NCBI GenBank assembly: GCA_003030745.1
Contig: PYVG01000046.1
Location: forward strand, 1 to 5,666
DNA: 5,666 bases
Direction of reading: 5' to 3'
Origin: Pseudidiomarina aestuarii
Lineage (GTDB): Bacteria; Pseudomonadota; Gammaproteobacteria; Enterobacterales; Alteromonadaceae
The position numbers and the translations under genes were made by a program. Under the pieces are notes generated by a model. That model had not been told where the DNA came from, did no database searches, and was given only the letters and a program-made list of their open reading frames with translations. Shown piece after piece: positions 1 through 5,666 of the stretch. Position 1 is the first letter of the stretch. Each line of letters starts with the position of its first letter.

Positions 1-842
1 CCCGGCACTAAATAAATGCTGTGTGACGAAGCCGATACCGCTATCGGTATTGCCGTTACGATTGGATATCCATCAGCTTCATTGAGTGAGACAATACCTC
101 CTGCTCGACCAAATATATTTGCGTCAATACTTGCATCTATTTCGGTCACTAATTTCTTAGCGACCACTAATCCGCGATTGAAGCTATCCATAAACGCTTG
201 GCCATCAACAGTCTTCGGTGCAATAAGATGCACACTACTCGCACTGCTGTATTGAGGCGACTTTGCGAGCCTATGATATTGATTAGGAAAATATTCAAGC
301 GTCAAAGCTTCCGCGACATGAGATGACATGGGTACAAAGTCTACTTCACCATTAAATAATGCTCGCAACGCTTGTTGATCATTTGCAAACGTTCGCGTAC
401 TTCCGAGCAGGGCATCAATATTTTCACCATAACTGTAACCACCGACAACAGCAGCAGTATGACCCTCGATGTCAAAATTATTAGGATAACGCACCCGATC
501 ATAAAATATTGCGTTTTCAATAAAAAATACCGGGTCAGAAAAAATGACCCGTTCAGCTCGTTTGACGGTCTTGAAATAGGGGAAAGCAGCTGTAATTTTA
601 TTTTGTTCTATAAATTGAAAACTATGATAATAATTTAGCTGTTGCCAATTGGCTTTTATACCAACATCGACTAACGCGATCTCAACCAGCTCGCGCAAAT
701 CACCTCTCGATTGCATTAGATCAATATAGGGCGCCCACTCTGCCGTGTAGATGTCGACCTCTCGATCAAATAAGGAAGTCGAGCCTGCCGATTGCGCTGC
801 TAAGAGGCACAAAAGTAGCAAAGTCTTACTTAAGTTTGACAT
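1..842 (-). CDS. Exported solute-binding-like protein (SBP_bac_3 type), 3' end beyond the window
   Basis: The open frame runs without a stop from an ATG at 842-840 to the left edge, giving 280 complete codons of a longer gene. Residues 1-20 look like a Sec signal peptide: a Lys at 6, a Leu-rich core at 8-14, and a probable cut after Ser-Ala-Gly (18-20). No lipobox is seen. The mature part has landmarks of periplasmic amino-acid-type binding proteins. A strand with AEWAPY lies at 34-39, and a TVKRAERVIFSDP block at 92-104 matches the family's TxxR...FSxP motif, with R95 at the usual ligand-carboxylate arginine position. A GG-Y-YG turn lies at 134-139, and NGEVDF at 164-169 matches the usual GxxDA segment. 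The second lobe appears to end near residue 245, yet coding continues, so more sequence or a second domain follows. It overlaps the upstream membrane-protein gene by 17 bases in another frame. The family call is by motif only; the ligand, and transport versus sensing, are unknown. Confidence 0.82.
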   Translation of the reverse strand, partial: MSNLSKTLLLLCLLAAQSAGSTSLFDREVDIYTAEWAPYIDLMQSRGDLRELVEIALVDVGIKANWQQLNYYHSFQFIEQNKITAAFPYFKTVKRAERVIFSDPVFFIENAIFYDRVRYPNNFDIEGHTAAVVGGYSYGENIDALLGSTRTFANDQQALRALFNGEVDFVPMSSHVAEALTLEYFPNQYHRLAKSPQYSSASSVHLIAPKTVDGQAFMDSFNRGLVVAKKLVTEIDASIDANIFGRAGGIVSLNEADGYPIVTAIPIAVSASSHSIYLVP

Positions 843-2094
843 AACTATACAATCCTAAAAGCCCAAGCACCGTGAATACACCTGATAGCATCAGTACATC
901 AGTATTAATCCATGCGATGAAACCCAACACCGCCGAATAACTTGAATCTAAGTACGATAATGTCGGTCGGAGTACGAACTCTCGACTATATGCCGATAAC
1001 GCTACGACTAACTCTAAAATCGTCAAAAAGCCAATGAATACAAGGATTAAGTCGGTATAAATTGAACTGCGATATTGCTGCTGTCGTTGAACACCCGATA
1101 TAGCACCTTGGCATAAATCCTCTAAGGTATGAATTGAAGAAGCTAATTTTTCAAAGCGCCAACCTACCAAAATTGCATCTACTCGCTCTCGTTTTTCAAG
1201 CTTAAAGTACTTAAGACTCTCATGGTAAAACACATCGTTAGAACGGCTAAACGTCATTGCTGTTTTGAGCAACTGTTCGACAGAGCGTGTTTTTTCTTTA
1301 AGTTCCGAGCCTTTCGCTAAAGCCATTTGCAACATTTCTATTGAGCGCTGCCTGGCTGTGTAAAAATATTGCGCAACACGCATAGTGTCTCGTAATTGCT
1401 CCTGCTGACTCATGTCTGTGCCAACTATTACATAGTTGAGCCAACACATAGAATATTGGCGCTCGCCACTTAACAACGGTTCAACCTCATCAGATCTTCC
1501 CGTATTCGAAAGCCATCGTCTTAAGATAGACTCTGATTCAGACAAAGCTGCAGGATTGATCAACAAACAGCGACTGGTCCAGTAACTCAACTTAGACCAA
1601 GGATCGTTGCTCGCTTTTACGTCTGAAAGTAGACTTGAAGAAATACTATGAAGGTACTTATATTGCTGTTTATCCCAGCGCTGAATTTTATCAAACCAAA
1701 CTAGCAATTCAGGTAACCACTTACCAACAGCGTATTCATTAATTTCGATAATGGTCTGCTCTGTCGCATCCGATTGCGGAAGTTCAAACACCGATTCGAT
1801 AATTGCAACGCCTCCAGGATAACAGTGAAACGTTAACGTACAATCATGCTCAGGAAGAAACTTCTCAAGTGTAAATAATCGACATTCGACACTATCACAG
1901 GCTAGATCATCATATCTTTTATGCTCATCACGAATTCCGAGCGGAACATAATGGCCAAGTTCAAGTGTTGGCGGTACTTGCTCTGCAATTGATTCAATGA
2001 AGTCACGATAATGCTCCGAATACTCATTGACCTCGGGCCGAACTGATAATGGATTTCGAATCGGCGTGTACGTCAAAACTTGATAATTCTGCAC
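826..2094 (-). CDS. Uncharacterised protein with two C-terminal membrane segments, 422 aa
   Basis: I do not recognise this protein and assign no function. It starts with GTG, supported by a GAGGGAG Shine-Dalgarno six bases upstream. There is no signal peptide. Residues 1-110 look like a mixed alpha/beta domain, with a cluster of Cys and His (C66, C71, H83, C85, H90, C91) and a CYPGGVAIIE strand at 91-100. Residues about 229-344 are charged and probably helical, possibly coiled coil. Two hydrophobic segments follow, about 345-367 and 388-418, ending almost at the C-terminus. This predicts a large cytoplasmic part anchored by a membrane hairpin. The layout recalls CorA-like or RMD1/DUF155-type proteins, but no GMN motif of CorA is present, so I do not make that call. 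It is the first gene after the ribosomal terminator and overlaps the downstream solute-binding-like gene by 17 bases. It could be a membrane partner of that exported protein; this is inference. The reading frame is secure, the role unknown. Confidence 0.88.
   Translation of the reverse strand: MQNYQVLTYTPIRNPLSVRPEVNEYSEHYRDFIESIAEQVPPTLELGHYVPLGIRDEHKRYDDLACDSVECRLFTLEKFLPEHDCTLTFHCYPGGVAIIESVFELPQSDATEQTIIEINEYAVGKWLPELLVWFDKIQRWDKQQYKYLHSISSSLLSDVKASNDPWSKLSYWTSRCLLINPAALSESESILRRWLSNTGRSDEVEPLLSGERQYSMCWLNYVIVGTDMSQQEQLRDTMRVAQYFYTARQRSIEMLQMALAKGSELKEKTRSVEQLLKTAMTFSRSNDVFYHESLKYFKLEKRERVDAILVGWRFEKLASSIHTLEDLCQGAISGVQRQQQYRSSIYTDLILVFIGFLTILELVVALSAYSREFVLRPTLSYLDSSYSAVLGFIAWINTDVLMLSGVFTVLGLLGLYSYVKLK
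853..856 (-). promoter_or_regulatory. Weak ribosome binding site for the solute-binding-like gene
   Basis: On the minus strand AGGA lies 10 bases before the ATG at 842-840, inside the coding region of the upstream gene. The match is short and the spacing long, so translation may depend on ribosomes finishing the upstream gene, whose TAA stop (828-826) lies just past this start. The signal peptide directly after this ATG supports the choice of start. Confidence 0.4.
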
Positions 2095-2100
2095 GTGTCT

Positions 2101-2107
2101 CTCCCTC
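2101..2107 (-). promoter_or_regulatory. Ribosome binding site that fixes the GTG start of the 422-aa gene
   Basis: The minus strand reads GAGGGAG, then six bases, then GTG at 2094-2092. No ATG is available near this position, and the spacing is ideal, so GTG is the best-supported start. Confidence 0.75.
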
Positions 2108-2132
2108 TGACTAACGTGCCCAGGCTCCTTGA

Positions 2133-2161
2133 ATTAAAAAGCAATTCACGGATTGGAACAA
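2133..2161 (-). promoter_or_regulatory. Possible sigma70-type promoter for the two-gene unit
   Basis: On the minus strand TTGTTC (2161-2156) is followed after 17 bases by TTTAAT (2138-2133). The -10 box matches 5 of 6 consensus bases and the -35 box 3 of 6. It sits between the ribosomal terminator and the GTG start, about 40 bases before the start codon, where a promoter is expected because the terminator should stop upstream transcription. The match is modest and could arise by chance in AT-rich DNA. Confidence 0.35.
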
Positions 2162-2185
2162 ATTGCTGAGTTTTGAGCTTAACAT

Positions 2186-2220
2186 AAAAAAAAGCGGCAC
2201 CACAAAATGATGCCGCTTTT
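2186..2220 (-). terminator. Intrinsic terminator of the S10 operon
   Basis: Read on the minus strand, a stem of AAAAGCGGCA (2220-2211) pairs with TGCCGCTTTT (2199-2190), giving six G/C-rich pairs extended by A-U pairs. The loop is 11 bases and may tighten further by a CA/TG pairing. The descending arm continues into eight uninterrupted T (2193-2186). This is a textbook Rho-independent terminator 31 bases after the rpsQ stop. On the plus strand the T run is only four bases, so it should act mainly on minus-strand transcripts. Confidence 0.92.
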
Positions 2221-2234
2221 ATGACTTTCTTATC

Positions 2235-2257
2235 ATTTAAATCGCAAGCGATTAAAT
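2235..2257 (-). repeat. Short inverted repeat spanning the rpsQ stop codon
   Basis: On the minus strand ATTTAATCG and CGATTTAAAT flank the four-base loop CTTG, with one extra base in the second arm. The loop is closed by a G-C pair, which corresponds to the known stable CUUG tetraloop context in RNA. The rpsQ stop (2254-2252) lies within the first arm. The hairpin precedes the true terminator by about 15 bases and lacks a T run of its own, so it is more likely an RNA 3'-end structure than a second terminator. Confidence 0.55.
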
Positions 2258-2515
2258 CGTTTCTGCGCGCTCTACGATTTCAACCAATGCCCAAGTCTTT
2301 GTCTTGGATACTGGACGAGTTTCGCGAATAATCACGGTATCGCCAGTGTTGCATTCATTGTTCTCATCATGAGCATGAAGCTTAGTCGTACGAGTAATAT
2401 ACTTACCGTAGACTGGGTGCTTCACACGGCGTGTTACAGCAACAGTGATAGACTTGTCCATCTTGTCGCTAGTGACACGGCCTTGCACAGTACGAATACG
2501 TTTTTCTTCAGCCAT
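2252..2515 (-). CDS. rpsQ: 30S ribosomal protein S17
   Basis: This is a primary 16S rRNA binding protein of the small subunit with an OB fold. It has 87 residues against 84 in E. coli; the difference is a slightly longer N-terminus (MAEEKR before IRTVQGRV) and a longer tail. The core is diagnostic: [12 protein letters not shown] near 16-27, VKHPVYGKY at 31-39, [13 protein letters not shown] at 43-55, and the family signature from GDTVIIRE to the SKTKTW block at 58-75. The start ATG shares one base with the rpmC stop (TAATG), so translation is probably coupled. It is the last gene of the operon here, followed by a terminator and not by rplN as in E. coli. Confidence 0.97.
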   Translation of the reverse strand: MAEEKRIRTVQGRVTSDKMDKSITVAVTRRVKHPVYGKYITRTTKLHAHDENNECNTGDTVIIRETRPVSKTKTWALVEIVERAETI

Positions 2516-2706
2516 TACGCACCTGCCTTCTGAGTCAGAATAGTTTTCACACGTGCGATATCACGGCGCACTTGCTTCAACATATGAGTTTGATTCAGCT
2601 GACCAGTCGCTGCTTGCATACGCAGGTTAAACTGCTCACGACGCAAACCCAGCAATTCTTCTTGCAGCTGCTCAACGGTTTTATCATTCAGTTCGTTCGC
2701 TTTCAT
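2515..2706 (-). CDS. rpmC: 50S ribosomal protein L29
   Basis: L29 is a small helical-hairpin protein near the peptide exit tunnel of the large subunit, next to L23. At 63 residues it matches the E. coli length exactly. The conserved middle [15 protein letters not shown] (23-37) and the signature [14 protein letters not shown] (44-57) are present, ending in KAGA. The ATG overlaps the rplP stop by one base and the TAA overlaps the rpsQ start by one base. All three genes are thus joined without gaps, which favours equal synthesis by translational coupling. Confidence 0.97.
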   Translation of the reverse strand: MKANELNDKTVEQLQEELLGLRREQFNLRMQAATGQLNQTHMLKQVRRDIARVKTILTQKAGA

Positions 2707-3119
2707 TACATCACCGTCCGAGTTACAAAGGTGGTTTTGAATGGCAGCTTACGGGCCGCAAGCTCAAACGCTTCACGCGCTACTGCTTCCGATACACCAT
2801 CCATTTCATACAGGACACGACCTGGCTGAATTTGGGCTACCCAATATTCCACACTACCTTTACCTTTACCCATACGCACTTCAAGTGGCTTCTGAGTAAT
2901 TGGCTTATCTGGGAATACACGAATCCAAATCTTACCTTGACGTTTCACGTGACGCGTCATGGCACGACGAGCCGCTTCGATTTGACGCGCAGTCATACGA
3001 CCACGGTCAACCGCTTTCAAACCGAAAGTACCGAAGCTGACTTTGTTACCAGATTGCGCCAGGCCACGGTTACGACCTTTGTGAACCTTACGGAATTTTG
3101 TACGCTTTGGTTGTAACAT
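2706..3119 (-). CDS. rplP: 50S ribosomal protein L16
   Basis: L16 binds 23S rRNA near the A-site and the peptidyl transferase centre. The protein has 137 residues, one more than E. coli because of an extra residue around 23-25 (SGNKV). [19 protein letters not shown] at the start, [20 protein letters not shown] at about 43-62, [11 protein letters not shown] near 65-75 and EVRMGKGKG at about 80-88 are all typical. Arg82 corresponds to E. coli Arg81, which is hydroxylated by the oxygenase YcfD/RoxA in that species. An 11-base gap with a GGAGAGA-type Shine-Dalgarno separates it from rpsC, and its stop overlaps rpmC. Confidence 0.98.
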   Translation of the reverse strand: MLQPKRTKFRKVHKGRNRGLAQSGNKVSFGTFGLKAVDRGRMTARQIEAARRAMTRHVKRQGKIWIRVFPDKPITQKPLEVRMGKGKGSVEYWVAQIQPGRVLYEMDGVSEAVAREAFELAARKLPFKTTFVTRTVM

Positions 3120-3130
3120 TTAGTCTCTCC

Positions 3131-3820
3131 TTACTTACGGCCTTTAGGGCGTTTCGCTGGAGCTGCTGCAGGTTTTTCTTCAACGGGCATGCCGCCAAGT
3201 ACTTCACCTTTGAAGATCCAAACTTTAACGCCGATGATACCGTAGGTGGTACCTGCTTCAGCAGTTGCGTAATCGATATCAGCACGGAGCGTGTGAAGTG
3301 GAACGCGACCTTCGCGGTACCATTCGGTACGTGCGATTTCTGCGCCGCCTAAACGACCGCTCACTTCAACTTTGATACCTTTCGCGCCTAAACGCATTGC
3401 GTTTTGTACTGCACGCTTCATCGCACGACGGAACATGACACGACGGACTAACTGACCAGTGATGTTCTCAGCAACCAGTTGTGCGTCCAATTCAGGCTTA
3501 CGCACTTCTGAGATGTTGATTTGCGCTGGTACGCCAGTCAACTTAGAAACCGCTTGACGCAGCTTCTCGACGTCTTCGCCCTTCTTACCAATCACAACAC
3601 CTGGACGGGCTGTGTGGATAGTGACGCGAATGCTCTTCGCTGGACGCTCGATGACGATACGAGAAACTGATGCATTGCTCAGTTGCTTGTTCAACATCTT
3701 ACGAACCAAGTGATCGCTGTGCAGGTTATCTGCGAAATCTTTCGTATTCGCGAACCAGGTTGAATTCCATGGTTTGGTGATACCTAGGCGAATACCATTA
3801 GGATGTACTTTCTGACCCAT
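3131..3820 (-). CDS. rpsC: 30S ribosomal protein S3
   Basis: S3 lines the mRNA entry tunnel of the small subunit. It has 229 residues against 233 in E. coli, the difference lying in the variable Ala/Pro/Lys-rich tail (about 211-229). [14 protein letters not shown] opens the N-terminal domain. The KH domain carries its GxxG loop as GKKG at 78-81. In the C-terminal domain R131, R132 and K135 (RRAMKR) are conserved; in E. coli these positions are needed for the mRNA-unwinding activity of the ribosome. [17 protein letters not shown] and [10 protein letters not shown] are further family blocks. The Shine-Dalgarno TAGGAG overlaps the rplV stop, ten bases before the ATG. Confidence 0.98.
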   Translation of the reverse strand: MGQKVHPNGIRLGITKPWNSTWFANTKDFADNLHSDHLVRKMLNKQLSNASVSRIVIERPAKSIRVTIHTARPGVVIGKKGEDVEKLRQAVSKLTGVPAQINISEVRKPELDAQLVAENITGQLVRRVMFRRAMKRAVQNAMRLGAKGIKVEVSGRLGGAEIARTEWYREGRVPLHTLRADIDYATAEAGTTYGIIGVKVWIFKGEVLGGMPVEEKPAAAPAKRPKGRK

Positions 3821-3830
3821 AACTTATCTC

Positions 3831-4163
3831 CTAGCTATCTGAAACAACCACAGTAATGTGGCTGGTACGCTTAAAGATACGATCAGCACGACCTTTCGCA
3901 CGAGGCTTGATGCGTTTCATAGTTGGACCTTCGTCTACTGTGACTTTCGCAACTTTAAGCTCGTCGATGTCAGCGCCTTCGTTGTGTTCAGCATTCGCGA
4001 TGGCTGACTCCAACACCTTTTTCAGCAGACCAGCTGCATCTTTAGGGCTGTATGCCAGTACTTCCAAAGCTTTCGCTACTGGAAGACCACGAATCTGGTC
4101 AGCAACCAACCGGCCTTTTTGCGCAGAAAGTTTGGCAAACTTGTGAATAGCAATAGCTTCCAT
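3831..4163 (-). CDS. rplV: 50S ribosomal protein L22
   Basis: L22 binds several 23S rRNA domains, and its long beta-hairpin forms part of the exit-tunnel constriction. At 110 residues it equals the E. coli protein. [14 protein letters not shown] (13-26), [14 protein letters not shown] (48-61) and [20 protein letters not shown] (77-96) are characteristic, ending in [10 protein letters not shown]. The tunnel-tip residues Met82-Lys83-Arg84, whose deletion in E. coli gives erythromycin resistance, are intact. The gap to rpsS is 12 bases, and the Shine-Dalgarno AAGGGAG starts within the rpsS stop codon. Confidence 0.98.
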   Translation of the reverse strand: MEAIAIHKFAKLSAQKGRLVADQIRGLPVAKALEVLAYSPKDAAGLLKKVLESAIANAEHNEGADIDELKVAKVTVDEGPTMKRIKPRAKGRADRIFKRTSHITVVVSDS

Positions 4164-4175
4164 CTCTCGTCTCCC

Positions 4176-4454
4176 TTAACGTTTCTTCGCTTTCTTATCA
4201 GCGGCATGGCCACGATAAGTGCGGGTTGGTGCAAATTCACCAAGCTTGTGACCAATCATTTCGTCAGAAACGAATACTGGTACGTGCTGGCGACCGTTAT
4301 GAACAGCAATAGTTAAGCCGATCATATCAGGGATAATCATTGAACGGCGGGACCAAGTTTTAATTGGCTTCTTGTCCCCGGCTTCCAACGCTTTCTCCAC
4401 CTTATTCAATAGGTGAAGGTCAATAAATGGACCTTTTTTAAGAGAACGTGGCAT
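4176..4454 (-). CDS. rpsS: 30S ribosomal protein S19
   Basis: S19 sits in the head of the small subunit, forms a pair with S13 and contacts the A-site finger of the large subunit. The 92-residue length is identical to E. coli. [16 protein letters not shown] opens the protein, [16 protein letters not shown] lies at about 34-49, and the family signature (HNGRQHVPV, then [16 protein letters not shown]) occupies roughly 52-83, before a lysine-rich tail. It lies 16 bases after rplB with a GAGGA Shine-Dalgarno six to seven bases before the ATG. Confidence 0.98.
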   Translation of the reverse strand: MPRSLKKGPFIDLHLLNKVEKALEAGDKKPIKTWSRRSMIIPDMIGLTIAVHNGRQHVPVFVSDEMIGHKLGEFAPTRTYRGHAADKKAKKR

Positions 4455-4470
4455 GTTAAATCCTCAACTC

Positions 4471-5295
4471 TTATTTGTTGCGACGACGTACGATGAACTT
4501 ATCGGTACGCTTGTTTTTGCGGGTCTTATAACCCTTCGTCGGTGTACCCCATGGAGTAACCGGATGACGACCACCTGAAGTACGACCTTCACCACCACCG
4601 TGTGGGTGATCAACTGGGTTCATCGCCACACCGCGAACGGTAGGACGAACACCACGCCAGCGCGTTGCACCAGCTTTACCCAATTGACGCAGCATGTGTT
4701 CTGCGTTGCCGACTTCACCGATGGTTGCACGACACTCTGACTGGATCCGGCGAACTTCACCAGAACGCAGACGTAAGGTCACGTACGCGCCATCGCGAGC
4801 CAAAACCTGTACTGAAGCACCAGCTGAACGAGCCATCTGGGCGCCTTTACCAGGCTTCATTTCAATTGCGTGTACAACCGAACCTACTGGAATATTACGC
4901 AGTGGCAAGGTGTTACCCGCTTTGATAGGTGCATCAGCACCAGATTGAACTTTATCACCAGCTTTCAGGTTCTTAGGAGCAAGGATGTAACGACGCTCAC
5001 CATCTGCATACAACACCAAAGCGATGTTTGCAGAACGGTTTGGATCATATTCCAAACGCTCAACTTTTGCTGGGATACCGTCTTTATCACGCTTGAAGTC
5101 AATCATGCGATAGTGTTGCTTATGACCACCACCGATGTGACGTACCGTGATACGACCATTATTGTTACGTCCGCCTTTCTTGTTGTTTTTATCCAACAAC
5201 GGGGCGTAAGGCTTACCTTTGTACAGATCTTCGTTTACCACTTTAACGAGGTGACGACGACCTGGTGACGTAGGCTTACACTTAACTAATGCCAT
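4471..5295 (-). CDS. rplB: 50S ribosomal protein L2
   Basis: L2 is a primary 23S rRNA binder needed for subunit joining and peptidyl transferase activity. It has 274 residues against 273 in E. coli, the extra residue being in the glycine-rich loop around 238-243 (RTSGGR). The OB-fold region includes [10 protein letters not shown] (41-50) and [11 protein letters not shown] (84-94); the SH3-like part includes NIPVGS and EMKPGKG. The signature [10 protein letters not shown] is at 228-237; His230 corresponds to E. coli His229 (numbered without Met), reported as important for activity. The basic tail [15 protein letters not shown] is intact. A near-perfect AGGAGG lies seven bases before the ATG, in a 14-base gap after rplW. 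Confidence 0.98.
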   Translation of the reverse strand: MALVKCKPTSPGRRHLVKVVNEDLYKGKPYAPLLDKNNKKGGRNNNGRITVRHIGGGHKQHYRMIDFKRDKDGIPAKVERLEYDPNRSANIALVLYADGERRYILAPKNLKAGDKVQSGADAPIKAGNTLPLRNIPVGSVVHAIEMKPGKGAQMARSAGASVQVLARDGAYVTLRLRSGEVRRIQSECRATIGEVGNAEHMLRQLGKAGATRWRGVRPTVRGVAMNPVDHPHGGGEGRTSGGRHPVTPWGTPTKGYKTRKNKRTDKFIVRRRNK

Positions 5296-5309
5296 GTGAA
5301 TTCCTCCTG

Positions 5310-5612
5310 TTACTCAGCGCCGCCGACGAAGTCGATGTCCGCACCTTCTTTCAGGGTGACATACGCTTTCTTCCAGTCACTACGCTTACCGAAGCGCATG
5401 CCTGTACGTTTGGTTTTGCCTTTTACGTTGACAGTGCGAACACCTTCAACTTCAACTTCAAACAACTTTTCAACAGCTGCTTTGATTTCAGTTTTGGTAG
5501 CGTTCGTAGCAACTTTGAATACCACAGTATTCGCAGTCTCTGCAGTCATAGTCGACTTCTCAGAAACGTGAGGAGCCAAGATTACTTGAAGTAAACGTTC
5601 TTCGCGCATCAT
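5310..5612 (-). CDS. rplW: 50S ribosomal protein L23
   Basis: L23 sits at the tunnel exit and is the docking point for trigger factor and the signal recognition particle. Length is 100 residues, as in E. coli. [17 protein letters not shown] at 4-20 includes Glu18, the residue that contacts trigger factor in E. coli. [18 protein letters not shown] at 41-58 and [14 protein letters not shown] at 77-90 are family blocks, ending in DFVGGAE. Two ATG codons stand in tandem (5612 and 5609). The first is chosen because it gives the exact family length and a seven-base spacing from GAGGAGG. That start overlaps the rplD stop (ATGA), which implies translational coupling. Confidence 0.98.
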   Translation of the reverse strand: MMREERLLQVILAPHVSEKSTMTAETANTVVFKVATNATKTEIKAAVEKLFEVEVEGVRTVNVKGKTKRTGMRFGKRSDWKKAYVTLKEGADIDFVGGAE

Positions 5613-5666
5613 GACAATACCTCCTCAAGCTGCTTCACTGCTTCAGCAGTCATCAATACTTTTTCA
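5609..5666 (-). CDS. rplD: 50S ribosomal protein L4, C-terminal 18 residues only
   Basis: Entering from the right edge, the frame reads [18 protein letters not shown] and stops at TGA (5611-5609). The order before rplW, the overlap with the rplW start and the resemblance to the C-terminus of E. coli L4 (VVMTVDALKQVEEMLA) identify it as L4. In E. coli L4 is also the autogenous repressor of the S10 operon, acting on the leader before rpsJ, which is outside this window. The rest of the gene is not visible. Confidence 0.9.
   Translation of the reverse strand, partial: EKVLMTAEAVKQLEEVLS
5620..5626 (-). promoter_or_regulatory. Ribosome binding site of rplW inside the end of rplD
   Basis: The minus strand reads GAGGAGG within the last codons of rplD, seven bases before the first of two tandem ATG codons. 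The spacing favours the first ATG (5612) over the second (10 bases). Confidence 0.7.

Noticed and set aside
16..638. Two plus-strand open frames at the left end
   Set aside because: They lie opposite an uninterrupted minus-strand frame with a signal peptide and solute-binding motifs, which is far better supported.
1..842. Pseudogene interpretation of the left-end region
   Set aside because: Translation of the minus strand shows one continuous frame from 842 to the edge; it only lacks a stop because the window ends.
826..2094. CorA-type magnesium channel, or DUF3422 family, as identity of the 422-aa protein
   Set aside because: The two C-terminal membrane segments and preceding helix fit loosely, but the CorA GMN motif is absent and I could not match DUF3422 landmarks, so no family is assigned.
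3088..3285. 65-residue minus-strand frame across the rpsC/rplP junction
   Set aside because: Out of frame with rpsC and rplP, fully covered by them, and without family features.
2572..3352. Plus-strand open frames opposite rpsQ-rpsC
   Set aside because: They are antisense shadows of highly conserved ribosomal genes, with no ribosome binding sites and no recognisable protein content.
3856..4316. Plus-strand open frames opposite rplV and rpsS
   Set aside because: Antisense shadows of L22 and S19.
4665..5594. Plus-strand open frames opposite rplB and rplW
   Set aside because: Antisense shadows; the minus-strand frames encode full-length L2 and L23.

Overview
The window is bacterial and reads almost entirely on the minus strand. 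Its right two thirds (about 2252-5666) hold the S10 ribosomal-protein operon in the order rplD (3' end only), rplW, rplB, rpsS, rplV, rpsC, rplP, rpmC, rpsQ. The proteins are close in length and sequence to the Escherichia coli ones. This places the source in the Gammaproteobacteria, most plausibly a marine Alteromonadales-type organism. That finer placement is an impression from sequence flavour and moderate GC, not a measurement.

The genes are packed tightly. rplD/rplW, rplP/rpmC and rpmC/rpsQ overlap by 1-4 bases, and the other gaps are 10-16 bases, each carrying a Shine-Dalgarno sequence. After rpsQ come a small hairpin spanning its stop codon and then a strong intrinsic terminator (2186-2220). 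In E. coli the spc operon (rplN, rplX and so on) follows rpsQ. Here it does not, so the S10 cluster ends at this point.

Beyond the terminator, still on the minus strand, lies an unrelated two-gene unit. The first gene (826-2094, GTG start) encodes a 422-residue protein I do not recognise, with a soluble front part, a long helical stretch and two C-terminal membrane segments. The second (842 to beyond base 1, 3' end missing) encodes an exported protein with a periplasmic solute-binding fold of the SBP_bac_3 type. Its start lies inside the 3' end of the first gene with a 17-base overlap, so the two are probably translationally coupled. It is absent from simple complete-ORF listings because it has no stop inside the window.

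The ribosomal part is ordinary in content. What deserves attention is the broken linkage after rpsQ and the uncharacterised membrane-protein plus binding-protein pair next to it. No tRNA, rRNA, CRISPR array, insertion sequence or phage gene was seen. The only stretch without a gene is 2095-2251, which holds the terminator and a possible promoter.
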